Counted from the stretch's first letter, positions 35,125 to 44,522 are shown. The stretch is DNA of 64,000 nucleotides from Arenibacter catalasegens (GCF_002909235.1 NZ_PHQQ01000006.1:62001-126000), one strand, 5' to 3'. Notes: a model not told the origin generated them from the letters alone. Translations and numbers: made by a program.

Positions 35125-35601
35125 ATGTATATAAAAGAATTCGAAATTCGTTGGAGCGACGTGGATGCCAATCGTCACATGGCCAATTCGGCCTATTTAA
35201 ATTTCATGAGCCATACGAGGATGTCATTTTTGTTGGAACTAGGGTTTAACCAAAAGACAATGTCACAGCATAATATTGGACCAGTGGTATTCCATGAACA
35301 TGTTTATTATTTTAAGGAAGCATTTTTAGGGAAGCCTGTAAAAGTTTCCTTGGAGTTGGTAGGATTGAGTGCCAATGGAATGTTTTTTGAATTCCATCAT
35401 AATTTTTATGATGGAAACGGAAAGAATTTTGCCCACTGTCAGATTATGGGAGCATGGATAGATTTAAAGACAAGAAGTTTGACCGGTTTGGGGGCGGAGT
35501 TTCTGGCGGCTTTTAACAAGGTTCCGAAGGGAAACACATTTAAAGTACTTACCAAAGAGGATACACGAAAACTTTCGGTGCGCCCTAAGGACTTGGTCTA
35601 A
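35125..35601 (+). CDS. Hotdog-fold acyl-CoA thioesterase (4HBT type)
   Basis: 158 residues. EIRWSDVDANRHMANSAYL is the 4-hydroxybenzoyl-CoA thioesterase signature with the catalytic Asp in DVDxxxHM. Such enzymes hydrolyse acyl-CoA or acyl-ACP in the cytoplasm; chain-length preference cannot be told. The ATG is 13 bp after the large palindrome, giving a short leader. The tail overlaps the convergent EamA gene by 17 bp. Confidence 0.88.
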   Translation: MYIKEFEIRWSDVDANRHMANSAYLNFMSHTRMSFLLELGFNQKTMSQHNIGPVVFHEHVYYFKEAFLGKPVKVSLELVGLSANGMFFEFHHNFYDGNGKNFAHCQIMGAWIDLKTRSLTGLGAEFLAAFNKVPKGNTFKVLTKEDTRKLSVRPKDLV

Positions 35602-36478
35602 CTTGTTTGCTTACCAAGTAGACCCCTATCAATACCAGAACTATCGCAAGTAGCTTAATTAAAGTGAGATGGTCTTTTCCAGAAGCAATGGCAAATATGA
35701 TACCTATTAATGGTTGTAGGTACATAAAAACACCTACTGTCGAGGCCTTTAATTGGGTCAAGGCAAAAACATTGAACAAATAGGTTAAAAAAGTAGTTCC
35801 AATAATTACAAAGGCAATAGCTCCAATAGCTTCCACAGGAAGCTGCCCCCATTGTATTTCTGTAAATTCGGAGTACGTTATTGGAAGGGTTATGATGAGC
35901 CCAATTCCGAACATCCATTTCATGAGGGTAAAAGGATGGTATTTTTCCAATAGCTTTTTTACTAAAATAAGGTACAGTCCATAGGAAGTGGCATTCACAA
36001 TAAACAACATGTTTCCCAAAGGAATATTGCTGGCATCCTGTCTAATTTCTGCTCCAAATAGGATTAAGGCCAATGCCCCTATTAGGCCCAAAAAAACACC
36101 AATTCCTCTCTGAATGGTGATTTTCTCCTTGATAAATAGCGCTGATAATATGACAACAAGTATGGGGGTAATGGTTATGAGTACTGCACTATTGATCGGA
36201 GTGGAAAGGTCCAAACCTTTAAAGAACGATAGCATATTGATGCCCATACCGAAGAAGGCACACACCAACAATCTGCTCCAATCCCCTCGTTCCAATTTTT
36301 CTCTAGGCCCAAAAAAGGAAATACCCCAAAACAACAATGTTGCCCCAAAAAGCCTGAGGAAAATAAATCCAAAAGGTTTAACATATATAGGCATTACACC
36401 TTTGGCTATGGTGTGGTTTATACCATAGATGGTGGTAGCCCCCAAGGCGGCCAAGATGGCAAGGGTTCGTCTACTCAC
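35585..36478 (-). CDS. EamA/DMT-family transporter
   Basis: 297 residues with ten transmembrane segments as two five-helix EamA repeats (LGATTIYGINHTIAKG in the first, IVNATSYGLYLILVKKLL in the second). These inner-membrane carriers export metabolites such as amino acids; substrate unknown. Translation starts at GTG, which overlaps the TGA stop of the ArsC-like gene by 4 bp (GTGA), so the two are translationally coupled. Its 3' end overlaps the thioesterase gene on the other strand by 17 bp. Confidence 0.9.
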   Translation of the reverse strand: MSRRTLAILAALGATTIYGINHTIAKGVMPIYVKPFGFIFLRLFGATLLFWGISFFGPREKLERGDWSRLLVCAFFGMGINMLSFFKGLDLSTPINSAVLITITPILVVILSALFIKEKITIQRGIGVFLGLIGALALILFGAEIRQDASNIPLGNMLFIVNATSYGLYLILVKKLLEKYHPFTLMKWMFGIGLIITLPITYSEFTEIQWGQLPVEAIGAIAFVIIGTTFLTYLFNVFALTQLKASTVGVFMYLQPLIGIIFAIASGKDHLTLIKLLAIVLVLIGVYLVSKQVRPSP

Positions 36479-36828
36479 GAATTTAATTTTGCTTTGGCCT
36501 CTGCCACAACAGCTTTACTATTTCCAACAAAAATAAGGTCGTCCATGAGTATAACGGGGCGTTTTAAAAAGGTATAGTGTTCAAGAATTAGAGCTTTGAA
36601 GTCGTCCTCAGTAAGATTTTGTTCCTTCAGATTTCGTTCTTTATAGAGTCGGGCACGCTTACTAAACAAGCTCTCATAGCTCCCGGATAAACTTGCCATA
36701 TATTCCAGTTGTTTAGGGGTAATGGCTTCGGTTTTTATGTCTTGAAGTGTAAAACTGCTGGGGGCCTCCAATTCCTTCAATATCCTTTGGCAGGTATCAC
36801 AAGTGCTCAGGTGAAATATCTTTTTCAT
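36475..36828 (-). CDS. ArsC/Spx-like thioredoxin-fold protein
   Basis: 117 residues when started at the ATG at 36828; the frame extends 27 codons upstream without support. LSTCDTCQRILKEL (Cys about 8 and 11) is the CxxC start of the arsenate reductase C / Spx group. The conserved Arg region (FLKRPVILMDDLIFVG) is present. It may be a glutaredoxin-linked reductase or a regulator; the genome context (transporter coupled downstream) does not include other arsenic genes. Confidence 0.82.
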   Translation of the reverse strand: MKKIFHLSTCDTCQRILKELEAPSSFTLQDIKTEAITPKQLEYMASLSGSYESLFSKRARLYKERNLKEQNLTEDDFKALILEHYTFLKRPVILMDDLIFVGNSKAVVAEAKAKLNS

Positions 36829-36941
36829 TTTTGTAAATCTCTTTCTCTGTATATTATTTAGTATACAAAGAAACCCAATTACGTTGAATTGTACTATTTT
36901 TAGCGGCAATTGTAAAAATTAATAACAGAAAACTTTCAACC

Positions 36942-37406
36942 TTGGAAAACGCATTCAACATTACCCTACAGAACAGGAAAATACTTTATAAATTTTTAAA
37001 AGAAACACCAAAGGAGTTATTGCTGCAAATTCCTAAGGGATTCCGTAACAACATATGGTGGAATATTGCCCATGTTGTGGTTACCCAACAACTTTTGATC
37101 TACAAGCTTAGCGGACAACCTATGAGGTTGGATGATGCTCTGGTAGAAAAATTTAAAAAGGGCACCGTGCCCGATGGCACAGCAACGGATGAAGAATTGC
37201 AACTAGTGGAAGACTTATTATTGCCTGCCGTAACATGGATGCAAGAAGACTATGGGAAAGGAATATTTAAAGGGTATAATGCATACACAACCAGTGCAAA
37301 CGTTACATTAAGCACGGTGGAAGATGCCATTATGTTCAATATCTTTCATGAGGGTATACACCTTGGATCTATTTTAGCCCTTTTAAAGGTTGTGGTTAAA
37401 AATTAG
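36942..37406 (+). CDS. DinB-like four-helix protein
   Basis: 154 residues beginning at TTG, as no earlier or nearby ATG fits. NNIWWNIAHVVVTQQLL holds the first metal-binding His and MFNIFHEGIHLGSILALL the other two, the arrangement of the DinB/YfiT superfamily. These are probable metal-dependent transferases with thiol cofactors in some species. The stop codon shares three bases with the stop of the convergent DUF3298 gene (sequence TTAG). Confidence 0.8.
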   Translation: MENAFNITLQNRKILYKFLKETPKELLLQIPKGFRNNIWWNIAHVVVTQQLLIYKLSGQPMRLDDALVEKFKKGTVPDGTATDEELQLVEDLLLPAVTWMQEDYGKGIFKGYNAYTTSANVTLSTVEDAIMFNIFHEGIHLGSILALLKVVVKN

Positions 37407-38146
37407 GACGGAATTTTAATTTTTAGATAGGGTTTTATTTCCTCCAAAGACAAGGTTAATGTTATTGGTCCGTCCGCATAGGAGGCTACCTCGTATTGCT
37501 CATATAACAATTGTAAGCCTTCCTTGGTAAAACCAATATTTAGGGGAAGATAAAATTCATCGTTCTCAAACATAAAGCCAGTGGCATTAACCGATCCAGA
37601 CACAGGAATATTTTCTTGTACCCTAAATTTTCCCTCAGCAAAATTTTGAAAATCCAAGGGGTCCTTAAAAAGTTCCATAGTTTCAAATTCTAGCCCATTA
37701 ATCTTATCAAAATTTAAAAATCGCGTTGAGGTAAAACCATGGGCCCCACCGGTAAAGGAATAAGAATCGACTTGAATCGTCAAAATATTTTTATCTTCAT
37801 AGGTCACTTTGCCTTCAATATCCGCTTCCCATCCAACTGGTTCATCTGGATATAATTTTTTTAATTCCAAATACCCGTTCTTAAAAGACTGAATCGCTTC
37901 TTCAATATTGGTAGCCTCAATTTCATCATCATAAATAAGCATTGAAATCACCTCTTCTTTCAGGGAGTTGTTTATGGTGGCACTTATGGCGCTACCATCC
38001 AAGGCTTTTGGAATATGGATAGTTACCTTCGGACAATTGTCGCAATTCTCTGCCGTATACGCGGTGGGTTCAAAAGGGATTCGATCTTCATTTTTACAAT
38101 TCCATAAAAATAATACGATAAATAAATAGGCTAATTTAATCTTCAT
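37403..38146 (-). CDS. DUF4163/DUF3298 lipoprotein
   Basis: 247 residues with a lipobox (FLWNC, Cys17). The mature region has an N-terminal DUF4163-like part and a C-terminal DUF3298 part (SYSFTGGAHGFTSTRFLNFD is the marker), the fold found extracellularly in RsiV-type anti-sigma factors that bind lysozyme. No membrane-spanning or sigma-factor partner is near, so lysozyme sensing is not implied. It diverges from the trans-sulfuration gene. Confidence 0.82.
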   Translation of the reverse strand: MKIKLAYLFIVLFLWNCKNEDRIPFEPTAYTAENCDNCPKVTIHIPKALDGSAISATINNSLKEEVISMLIYDDEIEATNIEEAIQSFKNGYLELKKLYPDEPVGWEADIEGKVTYEDKNILTIQVDSYSFTGGAHGFTSTRFLNFDKINGLEFETMELFKDPLDFQNFAEGKFRVQENIPVSGSVNATGFMFENDEFYLPLNIGFTKEGLQLLYEQYEVASYADGPITLTLSLEEIKPYLKIKIPS

Positions 38147-38186
38147 AAAAGCAATGGTGTTAGAAAGGTGTAAAGCTACAAGATCA

Positions 38187-38217
38187 TTGTAATCTCAGAA
38201 AGATAAAGGTACATTTG
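38187..38217 (+). promoter_or_regulatory. Complete -33/-7 promoter of the trans-sulfuration gene
   Basis: TTG (38187-38189), a 20-nt spacer and TACATTTG (38210-38217) match TTG-N17-23-TAnnTTTG. An in-frame TTG at 38215 lies inside the -7 box and cannot be translated, so the ATG at 38236 is the start. Confidence 0.75.
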
Positions 38218-38235
38218 TATAGCGATATATTTATC

Positions 38236-39390
38236 ATGGGTAAAAAACAATTAAAGTTCAATAGCAAAACTATTCATGGAGGGCAGTTTCCGGACAAAGC
38301 ATATGGTGCGGTTATGCCCCCCATATATCAGACTTCGACCTATGCACAGAGTACACCTGGAGGTCATAAGGGATACGAGTATTCAAGAAGCGCAAATCCA
38401 ACTAGGACTGCATTGGAGAATTCCTTGGCCAGTATTGAAAACGGGACATATGGTTTGGCCTTTGGCAGTGGATTGGCGGCAATAGATGCGGTAATTAAAC
38501 TTTTGAATCCAGGAGACGAGGTTATTTCCACAAGTAACATTTATGGGGGCAGTTACCGAATTTTCAAAAAGATATTTGAAAAATACGGCATCGTTTTCCA
38601 CTTTGTTGGAATGCAGGATACCAATGAAATAAGCCAACAAATTAATTTAAAGACCAAACTGATTTGGGTAGAGACACCTACTAACCCAATGATGAATATT
38701 ATCGATATAAAAAGGGTTTCCCTACTGGCAAAAAAACATAAAATCCTACTTGCCGTAGACAATACCTTTGCAACTCCATACTTACAACTTCCTTTGGATT
38801 TGGGAGCCGACATTGTAATGCATTCCGCCACGAAATACCTTGGGGGACATAGCGATGTTGTCCTAGGAGCTTTGGTGTTAAGGGATAAGGCCCTGGCGGA
38901 TGAACTGTATTTTATACAAAATGCAAGTGGTGCTGTTTGTGGACCAATGGATAGCTTTTTGGTACTGAGAGGAATAAAGACCTTGCATGTAAGGATGCAG
39001 AGACATTGTGAAAATGGTAAAGCAGTTGCTGAATTCTTGGCAAATCATCCTAAAATTGAAAAAGTATATTGGCCAGGATTTCCAAGTCACCCAAATCATG
39101 AAGTGGCAAAAAGACAAATGAGTGATTTTGGGGGAATGATTTCTTTTGTGCCAAAGGGCGGCCATTACGAAGATGCCATAAAGATTGTTGAAAATCTTCA
39201 AATCTTTACCCTTGCCGAATCCTTGGGCGGGGTAGAAAGTTTGGTTGGTCATCCTGCCAGCATGACCCATGCCAGTATACCTAAAGAGGAAAGGGAAAAA
39301 AGCGGTGTGGTAGATGCCTTAATTCGACTCAGTGTAGGTATTGAGGATAAGGATGATTTAATTGATGACCTAAGGCATGCGATTAAATAA
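38236..39390 (+). CDS. Cys/Met-metabolism PLP enzyme (cystathionine gamma-synthase/lyase type)
   Basis: 384 residues from the ATG at 38236. YEYSRSANPTRTALE contains the conserved substrate-binding Tyr and Arg; VDNTFATPYLQ and HSATKYLGGHSDVV hold the PLP-binding Asp and Lys. The family makes or breaks thioethers in methionine and cysteine metabolism; gamma-synthase, gamma-lyase and methionine lyase cannot be told apart reliably by reading. It stands alone with its own promoter. Confidence 0.88.
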   Translation: MGKKQLKFNSKTIHGGQFPDKAYGAVMPPIYQTSTYAQSTPGGHKGYEYSRSANPTRTALENSLASIENGTYGLAFGSGLAAIDAVIKLLNPGDEVISTSNIYGGSYRIFKKIFEKYGIVFHFVGMQDTNEISQQINLKTKLIWVETPTNPMMNIIDIKRVSLLAKKHKILLAVDNTFATPYLQLPLDLGADIVMHSATKYLGGHSDVVLGALVLRDKALADELYFIQNASGAVCGPMDSFLVLRGIKTLHVRMQRHCENGKAVAEFLANHPKIEKVYWPGFPSHPNHEVAKRQMSDFGGMISFVPKGGHYEDAIKIVENLQIFTLAESLGGVESLVGHPASMTHASIPKEEREKSGVVDALIRLSVGIEDKDDLIDDLRHAIK

Positions 39391-39440
39391 AGATTTTATC
39401 AAATTTTGAAAAATATAGGGTTTAAATTATAGAAATAATA

Positions 39441-39448
39441 TAATTTTG
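39441..39448 (+). promoter_or_regulatory. -7 promoter element for gdhA
   Basis: TAATTTTG, exact TAnnTTTG, 46 bp before the gdhA ATG. Confidence 0.5.
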
Positions 39449-39494
39449 CCTTCAAACTCAATATTTATCAACAATTAGCAATTACTCGTATTTT

Positions 39495-40838
39495 ATGGAA
39501 GACAAGATAAATGCTTTTATGGAGGAGGTAAAAGGTCGTAATAGCCACGAGCCGGAATTCATACAAGCTGTACAAGAAGTGGCAGAAACAGTTATTCCTT
39601 ACATTAGTAATAATGAGATTTACAATGGAAAGAATATTTTATTAAGGATGGTGGAACCGGAAAGGTTAATTTCCTTTAGGGTTTCATGGGTAGATGATGA
39701 CGGCGAAATACATGTAAATAGAGGTTATAGAATTCAAATGAATTCGGCTATAGGTCCTTATAAGGGAGGACTTAGGTTTCATCCTACTGTAAATGCAAGT
39801 GTTTTAAAATTCCTGGCCTTTGAACAGGTTTTTAAAAATAGCTTAACAACATTGCCAATGGGTGGTGGAAAAGGAGGGTCCGATTTTGATCCGAAAGGAA
39901 AATCAAATGATGAGGTCATGCGTTTTTGCCATGCCTTTATGACGGAACTTTCTAGGCACATTGGACCTAATACCGATGTACCTGCAGGGGATATTGGTGT
40001 TGGCGCCAGGGAAATAGGGTTCCTGTTTGGGATGTATAAAAAAATCAGAAATGAGTTTACTGGGGTTTTAACCGGTAAAGGTCTTTCTTGGGGCGGTTCT
40101 AAAATACGCCCGGAAGCTACGGGTTATGGCACTGTTTATTTTGCCCAGAGTATGTTGCAATCCCAAAAGGAAGATGTTAGGGGTAAAACCGTAGTTATTT
40201 CAGGTTCTGGAAACGTAGCACAGTATGCAGCCGAAAAAGTAATTCACTTGGGAGGCAAAGTAGTTACTCTTTCGGATTCCAGTGGCTACATTTACGATAA
40301 GGAAGGTTTAAGCGAGGAAAAACTGGCCTTCGTAATGGATATTAAAAACAATAAACGGGGTAGAATATCCGATTATATTAAAAAATATAAATCTGCAGAA
40401 TTCCATGCAGGTAAGACCCCTTGGGGTGTTCCATGTGAAATGGCACTGCCATGCGCTACACAAAATGAATTGGACGGCAAAGATGCTAAAATATTGCTAA
40501 AAAATGGATGTATTTGTGTAGCCGAAGGAGCTAATATGCCTTCGACCCCGGAAGCAATTCATGCTTTTCACGAGGCTAAAATATTATTTGCTCCTGGAAA
40601 AGCATCCAATGCTGGTGGAGTAGCAACTTCAGGCTTGGAAATGTCACAGAATTCCTTGCGTATTAGTTGGACCAGGGAAGAGGTAGATGAACGATTGCAA
40701 AAAATAATGAAGGATATTCATGATTCCTGTATAGAATACGGAAGGGATGTGGATGGATATTGCAACTATGTAAAAGGAGCAAATATTGCCGGTTTCGTAA
40801 AAGTTGCTGATGCTATGTTGGCACAGGGAGTTATTTAA
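39495..40838 (+). CDS. gdhA: NADP-type glutamate dehydrogenase
   Basis: 447 residues, the length of the hexameric small-subunit class. GPYKGGLRFHP and PMGGGKGGSDFDPKGKSN carry the catalytic Lys residues, DVPAGDIGVGAREIG the conserved Asp, and VISGSGNVAQYAAEK the nucleotide-binding loop. It assimilates ammonium by reductive amination of 2-oxoglutarate. Monocistronic, with a -7 box upstream and a perfect palindromic terminator downstream. Confidence 0.95.
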   Translation: MEDKINAFMEEVKGRNSHEPEFIQAVQEVAETVIPYISNNEIYNGKNILLRMVEPERLISFRVSWVDDDGEIHVNRGYRIQMNSAIGPYKGGLRFHPTVNASVLKFLAFEQVFKNSLTTLPMGGGKGGSDFDPKGKSNDEVMRFCHAFMTELSRHIGPNTDVPAGDIGVGAREIGFLFGMYKKIRNEFTGVLTGKGLSWGGSKIRPEATGYGTVYFAQSMLQSQKEDVRGKTVVISGSGNVAQYAAEKVIHLGGKVVTLSDSSGYIYDKEGLSEEKLAFVMDIKNNKRGRISDYIKKYKSAEFHAGKTPWGVPCEMALPCATQNELDGKDAKILLKNGCICVAEGANMPSTPEAIHAFHEAKILFAPGKASNAGGVATSGLEMSQNSLRISWTREEVDERLQKIMKDIHDSCIEYGRDVDGYCNYVKGANIAGFVKVADAMLAQGVI

Positions 40839-40906
40839 GTTTATACAACCTAGTATTGTATCCTAGTCTCATTACCGGATTATAGAATGGAATTTTAAGC
40901 AATTTC

Positions 40907-40944
40907 AGAGACCCGTAAGGTTTTATAAAACCTTACGGGTCTCT
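40907..40944. terminator. Perfect 38-bp palindromic terminator after gdhA
   Basis: The arm AGAGACCCGTAAGGTTTTA is exactly complementary to the second half with no mismatch; about 17 bp can pair around a small AT loop. It separates gdhA from the recO promoter that begins 6 bp later. Confidence 0.8.
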
Positions 40945-40950
40945 TTGTGC

Positions 40951-40958
40951 TATCTTTG
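40951..40958 (+). promoter_or_regulatory. -7 promoter element for recO
   Basis: TATCTTTG, exact TAnnTTTG, 19 bp before the recO ATG, so the leader is only about a dozen bases. Confidence 0.6.
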
Positions 40959-40977
40959 TTCCAAGATTTGATTTATA

Positions 40978-41697
40978 ATGCAGGTTACCACTAAAGCCAT
41001 TGTTTTAACGTCTATTAAATATGGGGACACCAGTTTAATAGTCAAGATACTTACCTTATCGGATGGAATAAAATCTTATCTGTTGAGGGGTGTTCTTGCT
41101 TCAAAAAAGGGTAAGTTAAAAACGGCCTATTTCCAACCATTGCTGCAACTGGATTTGGTGGCCTCCCATAAAAACAAGGGAACCTTGGAAAGTATTATTG
41201 AAGCTAGGGTAAGTTATCACTACCAGACGCTTCACACCGATATTGCCAAAAATGCCATTACGTTTTTTTTGGCAGAAATGTTGGGTAATAGTATCCATGA
41301 GGAAGAGCGTAATGAAGGGCTGTTTAACTTTATTGAGGCCTCGCTGCAGTGGTTGGATTCTCACGATGAATTTGCTAATTTCCACCTGTACTTTTCACTG
41401 TCTTTGACTAAATATTTTGGGTTTTATCCAGATACCAACAATATGGATTTTTTATACTTTGACCTTCTGGAGGGGGAGTTTATAAAATCGCCATCCTTAA
41501 ATCCAACCCTAAGCGGAGAAAATTTAAAATACTTCAAGGACCTTTTGGGCATAAATTTTGATGCAGTACATACTATTAAACTTAACAAAAAGAACCGTCA
41601 GGAACTCCTAAAAACCCTTGTCCTATATTTTGAATTACATTTGCAAGGATTTAGAAAACCGAAGTCATTGGCCGTTTTAAATGAAGTTTTTAGCTAA
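40978..41697 (+). CDS. recO: DNA repair protein RecO
   Basis: 239 residues. The N-terminal OB-fold opens with TTKAIVLTSIKYGDTSLIVKIL and SYLLRGVLASKKGK, the RecO signature; an alpha-helical domain follows (FFLAEMLGNSIHEEE). It helps load RecA on SSB-coated single strands with RecR. The four-Cys zinc site of some RecO proteins is absent, as usual in this group. A TonB receptor gene starts 1 bp after the stop. Confidence 0.93.
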   Translation: MQVTTKAIVLTSIKYGDTSLIVKILTLSDGIKSYLLRGVLASKKGKLKTAYFQPLLQLDLVASHKNKGTLESIIEARVSYHYQTLHTDIAKNAITFFLAEMLGNSIHEEERNEGLFNFIEASLQWLDSHDEFANFHLYFSLSLTKYFGFYPDTNNMDFLYFDLLEGEFIKSPSLNPTLSGENLKYFKDLLGINFDAVHTIKLNKKNRQELLKTLVLYFELHLQGFRKPKSLAVLNEVFS

Positions 41698-41698
41698 T

Positions 41699-44107
41699 AT
41701 GCAAAAAATAGTCTTCATAATTGTTCTCTTTTTTTATCTAGGGGTAACGGGACAGGAAATTGTTATTTTGGATGAGGAGGACCATCGGCCAATTCCCAAT
41801 GTAATTGTTTATAATTGGGATAAATCCAGAACATCCCTTTCCGACTTTGATGGTAAATGTGACCTTTCCAAATTTGATCATGGTGAACGTATCACCTTCA
41901 CACATATTGGCTACCAAAATTTTAGGAGTACAAAGGGCCATGTGCTAAGAAAGGGAAAGCTTTATTTGGCATTGAATGCTGAACAGCTGGATGAAGTAGT
42001 GATGTCTATCTCCAAATGGGAGCAACAGAAAAAGGATATCCCCCAGAAAATAGCAATAATAAATGCCAAAACAATTGATTTTACGGCGCCCCAAACTTCG
42101 GCAGATCTACTACAGAATAGTGGAAAAGTATTTGTCCAGAAAAGTCAACTTGGAGGAGGTAGCCCAATGATAAGAGGCTTTGCAACAAATAGATTACTAC
42201 TTTCCATAGATGGTGTTCGCATGAACAATGCCATATTTAGGGGGGGGAACGTGCAAAATGTAATTTCCATTGACCCATTTACAATTAAAAGTACGGAAGT
42301 AATTTTTGGTCCTGGGTCTGTAATCTACGGTTCCGATGCCATAGGGGGGGTCATGAATTTTTATACCAATAATCCACAATTTTCCAAGGCGGATAGTTTA
42401 AATTTTTTCGGGAAAGGGAATTATAGATATTCCTCTGCCAATAATGAGAATACTTTTCACGTTGATTTCAACTTGGGAAAAAGGAAATGGGCATTTTTGA
42501 GCAGTATGACTTATAATGATTTTGACGATCTTAAAATGGGGTCCCATGGTCCAAATTCCTATTTAAGGACTAATTATGTGGCAACCCAAAATGGAGAGGA
42601 TGAGCTCTTGGAAAATCCTAAGCCCGAATCGCAGTTGCCCACAGGTTATAATCAAATTAATTTAATGCAAAAAGTGGTTTTCAAACCCAATAATAATTGG
42701 AACATTAATTTAAGTGCCTATTACTCGGAAACCTCGGATTACTCTAGATATGACAGACTTATAAGGCCATCCAAGGATGGGCTTGGTCTGCGCTCTGCGG
42801 AATGGTTTTATGGTCCGCAGAAATGGTTTATGGGAAACCTTCAATTTTATAAAAACGGTAAAGGAAAATTTTATGATGGATTGAAAATAACTACAGCCTA
42901 TCAAAATTTTGAAGAAAGCAGGAATGATAGGAGTTTTCAAGATGCCATAAGGTACATGACCAAGGAGAATGTAGATGCTATTTCCACGAACATCGATTTT
43001 GAAAACAAACGTATTGGAAACCTTAGACTATACTATGGAGGGGAGTATGTATTTAATAAAATTGGCTCCAGCGGAAATGAGTTGAACGTAGAGACCCTAG
43101 ACTTGTTACCTTCTGCATCCAGGTATCCGGATAATTCCACTTGGCAGACCTTGGCGGGTTATATAAGCGGTGAGCTACGCGCCAAGCCCAATTTCACTTT
43201 CTTGTCCGGACTGCGCTACAGTCATGTTTGGATTGATGCTGTTTTTGACCAGACTTATTATTCTTTCCCCTTTAATGATGCCGATCTTAGCACTGGTGCC
43301 TTAACCGGAAGTATAGGCTTTAGTTGGTTCCCAAAAGCTGATTTGCAATTTACTTTCAATGGTTCTACGGGCTTTAGGGCCCCAAACATTGATGATGTTG
43401 GTAAGATATTTGATTCCGAACCAGGATCTGTGGTAGTCCCAAATCCAGAATTGGAACCGGAATATGCTTACAATTTAGAAGTAGGGATTCAGAAAAATTT
43501 CAATGATAAATTAATGCTAAAAGGCGCTTCCTTTTATACGTATTTGGTAGATGCGTTGGTCCGAAGAGATTTTCAATTTAATGGAAATAATGAGATAGTA
43601 TATAATGGGGAGCTAAGTAATGTCCAGGCGATACAGAACGCAGCAAAAGCCTATGTTTACGGGTTCGAGTTTGGATTGGATGCTTTTTTAACGGAAAACT
43701 TATCGCTGAATTCCAACCTAACCCTTACTAAGGGCATCGAGGAAGAGGAGGATGGAACGGATTCGCCAGGCAGACATGTGGCGCCCACATTTGGGGATTT
43801 TCACATGATATGGAAAAATCAAAAATTGAAAACCGATCTATTTGTCAATTTTAATGGGGAAATCAGCTATGATGATTTGTCAATGTCCGAAATAACCAAG
43901 GACTATATATATGCTGTTAATGCCAATGGAAATCCCTACTCCCCTTCTTGGTATACTTTAAATGTTCGTTCGCAATATCAATTTTCCCACGCATTAAAAG
44001 GTACCGTGAACTTAGAGAACATTACCGATCAAAGGTATCGTTCCTATTCCTCTGGAATCGTTGCACCGGGGATCAATTTAATACTGGGGGTAGGATATAC
44101 CTTTTAA
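41699..44107 (+). CDS. TonB-dependent outer-membrane receptor (haem/haemoglobin-receptor-like)
   Basis: I prefer the ATG at 41699 (MQKIVFIIVLFFYLG...), which gives a clean signal peptide of about 18 residues and no overlap with recO; an in-frame ATG at 41681 adds six residues. A carboxypeptidase-like domain (about 20-100) precedes the plug (about 115-225, SIDGVRMNNAIFRGGN) and a 22-strand-type barrel ending in GVGYTF. The plug wording resembles receptors for haemoglobin, transferrin or haem, so iron or haem uptake is the likely task. Substrate is not certain. Confidence 0.88.
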   Translation: MQKIVFIIVLFFYLGVTGQEIVILDEEDHRPIPNVIVYNWDKSRTSLSDFDGKCDLSKFDHGERITFTHIGYQNFRSTKGHVLRKGKLYLALNAEQLDEVVMSISKWEQQKKDIPQKIAIINAKTIDFTAPQTSADLLQNSGKVFVQKSQLGGGSPMIRGFATNRLLLSIDGVRMNNAIFRGGNVQNVISIDPFTIKSTEVIFGPGSVIYGSDAIGGVMNFYTNNPQFSKADSLNFFGKGNYRYSSANNENTFHVDFNLGKRKWAFLSSMTYNDFDDLKMGSHGPNSYLRTNYVATQNGEDELLENPKPESQLPTGYNQINLMQKVVFKPNNNWNINLSAYYSETSDYSRYDRLIRPSKDGLGLRSAEWFYGPQKWFMGNLQFYKNGKGKFYDGLKITTAYQNFEESRNDRSFQDAIRYMTKENVDAISTNIDFENKRIGNLRLYYGGEYVFNKIGSSGNELNVETLDLLPSASRYPDNSTWQTLAGYISGELRAKPNFTFLSGLRYSHVWIDAVFDQTYYSFPFNDADLSTGALTGSIGFSWFPKADLQFTFNGSTGFRAPNIDDVGKIFDSEPGSVVVPNPELEPEYAYNLEVGIQKNFNDKLMLKGASFYTYLVDALVRRDFQFNGNNEIVYNGELSNVQAIQNAAKAYVYGFEFGLDAFLTENLSLNSNLTLTKGIEEEEDGTDSPGRHVAPTFGDFHMIWKNQKLKTDLFVNFNGEISYDDLSMSEITKDYIYAVNANGNPYSPSWYTLNVRSQYQFSHALKGTVNLENITDQRYRSYSSGIVAPGINLILGVGYTF

Positions 44108-44112
44108 AAGTA

Positions 44113-44141
44113 AAGGCCCGATATGTTAATACCGGGCTTTT
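44113..44141 (+). terminator. Terminator after the TonB receptor gene
   Basis: GCCCGATAT pairs with ATACCGGGC (one mismatch) and TTTTATTTTATTT follows. Confidence 0.7.
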
Positions 44142-44168
44142 ATTTTATTTAGAGGAAAATGCAGTTAT

Positions 44169-44522
44169 TTACTCCTCGATTTCCTCTTTTACCTGCTTGG
44201 CTGCGGCCTTGGTTTTATCGGCTGCCGTATTAGCAGCATCTTTTACATCTTCGCCTACTTCCTTGGCTGTTTCACCAGCTTTATCTAGTGCTTCGGCGCC
44301 AGCTTCTTTCATATCGCCTCCTATTTCTTTGGCACCATCCATTGCTTCGTTCGCAGCTCCTTTAACATCCTCACCCACTTTTTTCATATCCTCGCCAACT
44401 TCTTTTAGCGCTTCATTAGTTTCTTCCATAGCGTCTTTGGCCTTGTCCTTGGCATCTCTACAGGAAGTAAATGAAATGCTCAGGGCAAACATTAAAATAG
44501 AACCTAAAATTACTTTTTTCAT
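44169..44522 (-). CDS. Helical-repeat lipoprotein (LEA-like / YtxH-like)
   Basis: Start chosen at the ATG at 44522, giving a lipoprotein signal (lipobox SFTSC, Cys21); the frame extends 32 codons upstream with no signal. The mature chain is low-complexity Ala/Glu/Lys/Asp with repeats such as KEVGEDMKKVGEDVKGAANE and KEVGEDVKDAANTAADKTKA, spaced about 11 residues apart, predicting one long amphipathic helix. Similar proteins are stress-associated in other bacteria. Anchored by lipid, it would be periplasmic or outer-membrane. Function is not established. Confidence 0.75.
   Translation of the reverse strand: MKKVILGSILMFALSISFTSCRDAKDKAKDAMEETNEALKEVGEDMKKVGEDVKGAANEAMDGAKEIGGDMKEAGAEALDKAGETAKEVGEDVKDAANTAADKTKAAAKQVKEEIEE

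Noticed and set aside
38215-38235. TTG start for the trans-sulfuration enzyme.
   Set aside because: It lies inside the -7 promoter box, so it would not be in the transcript.
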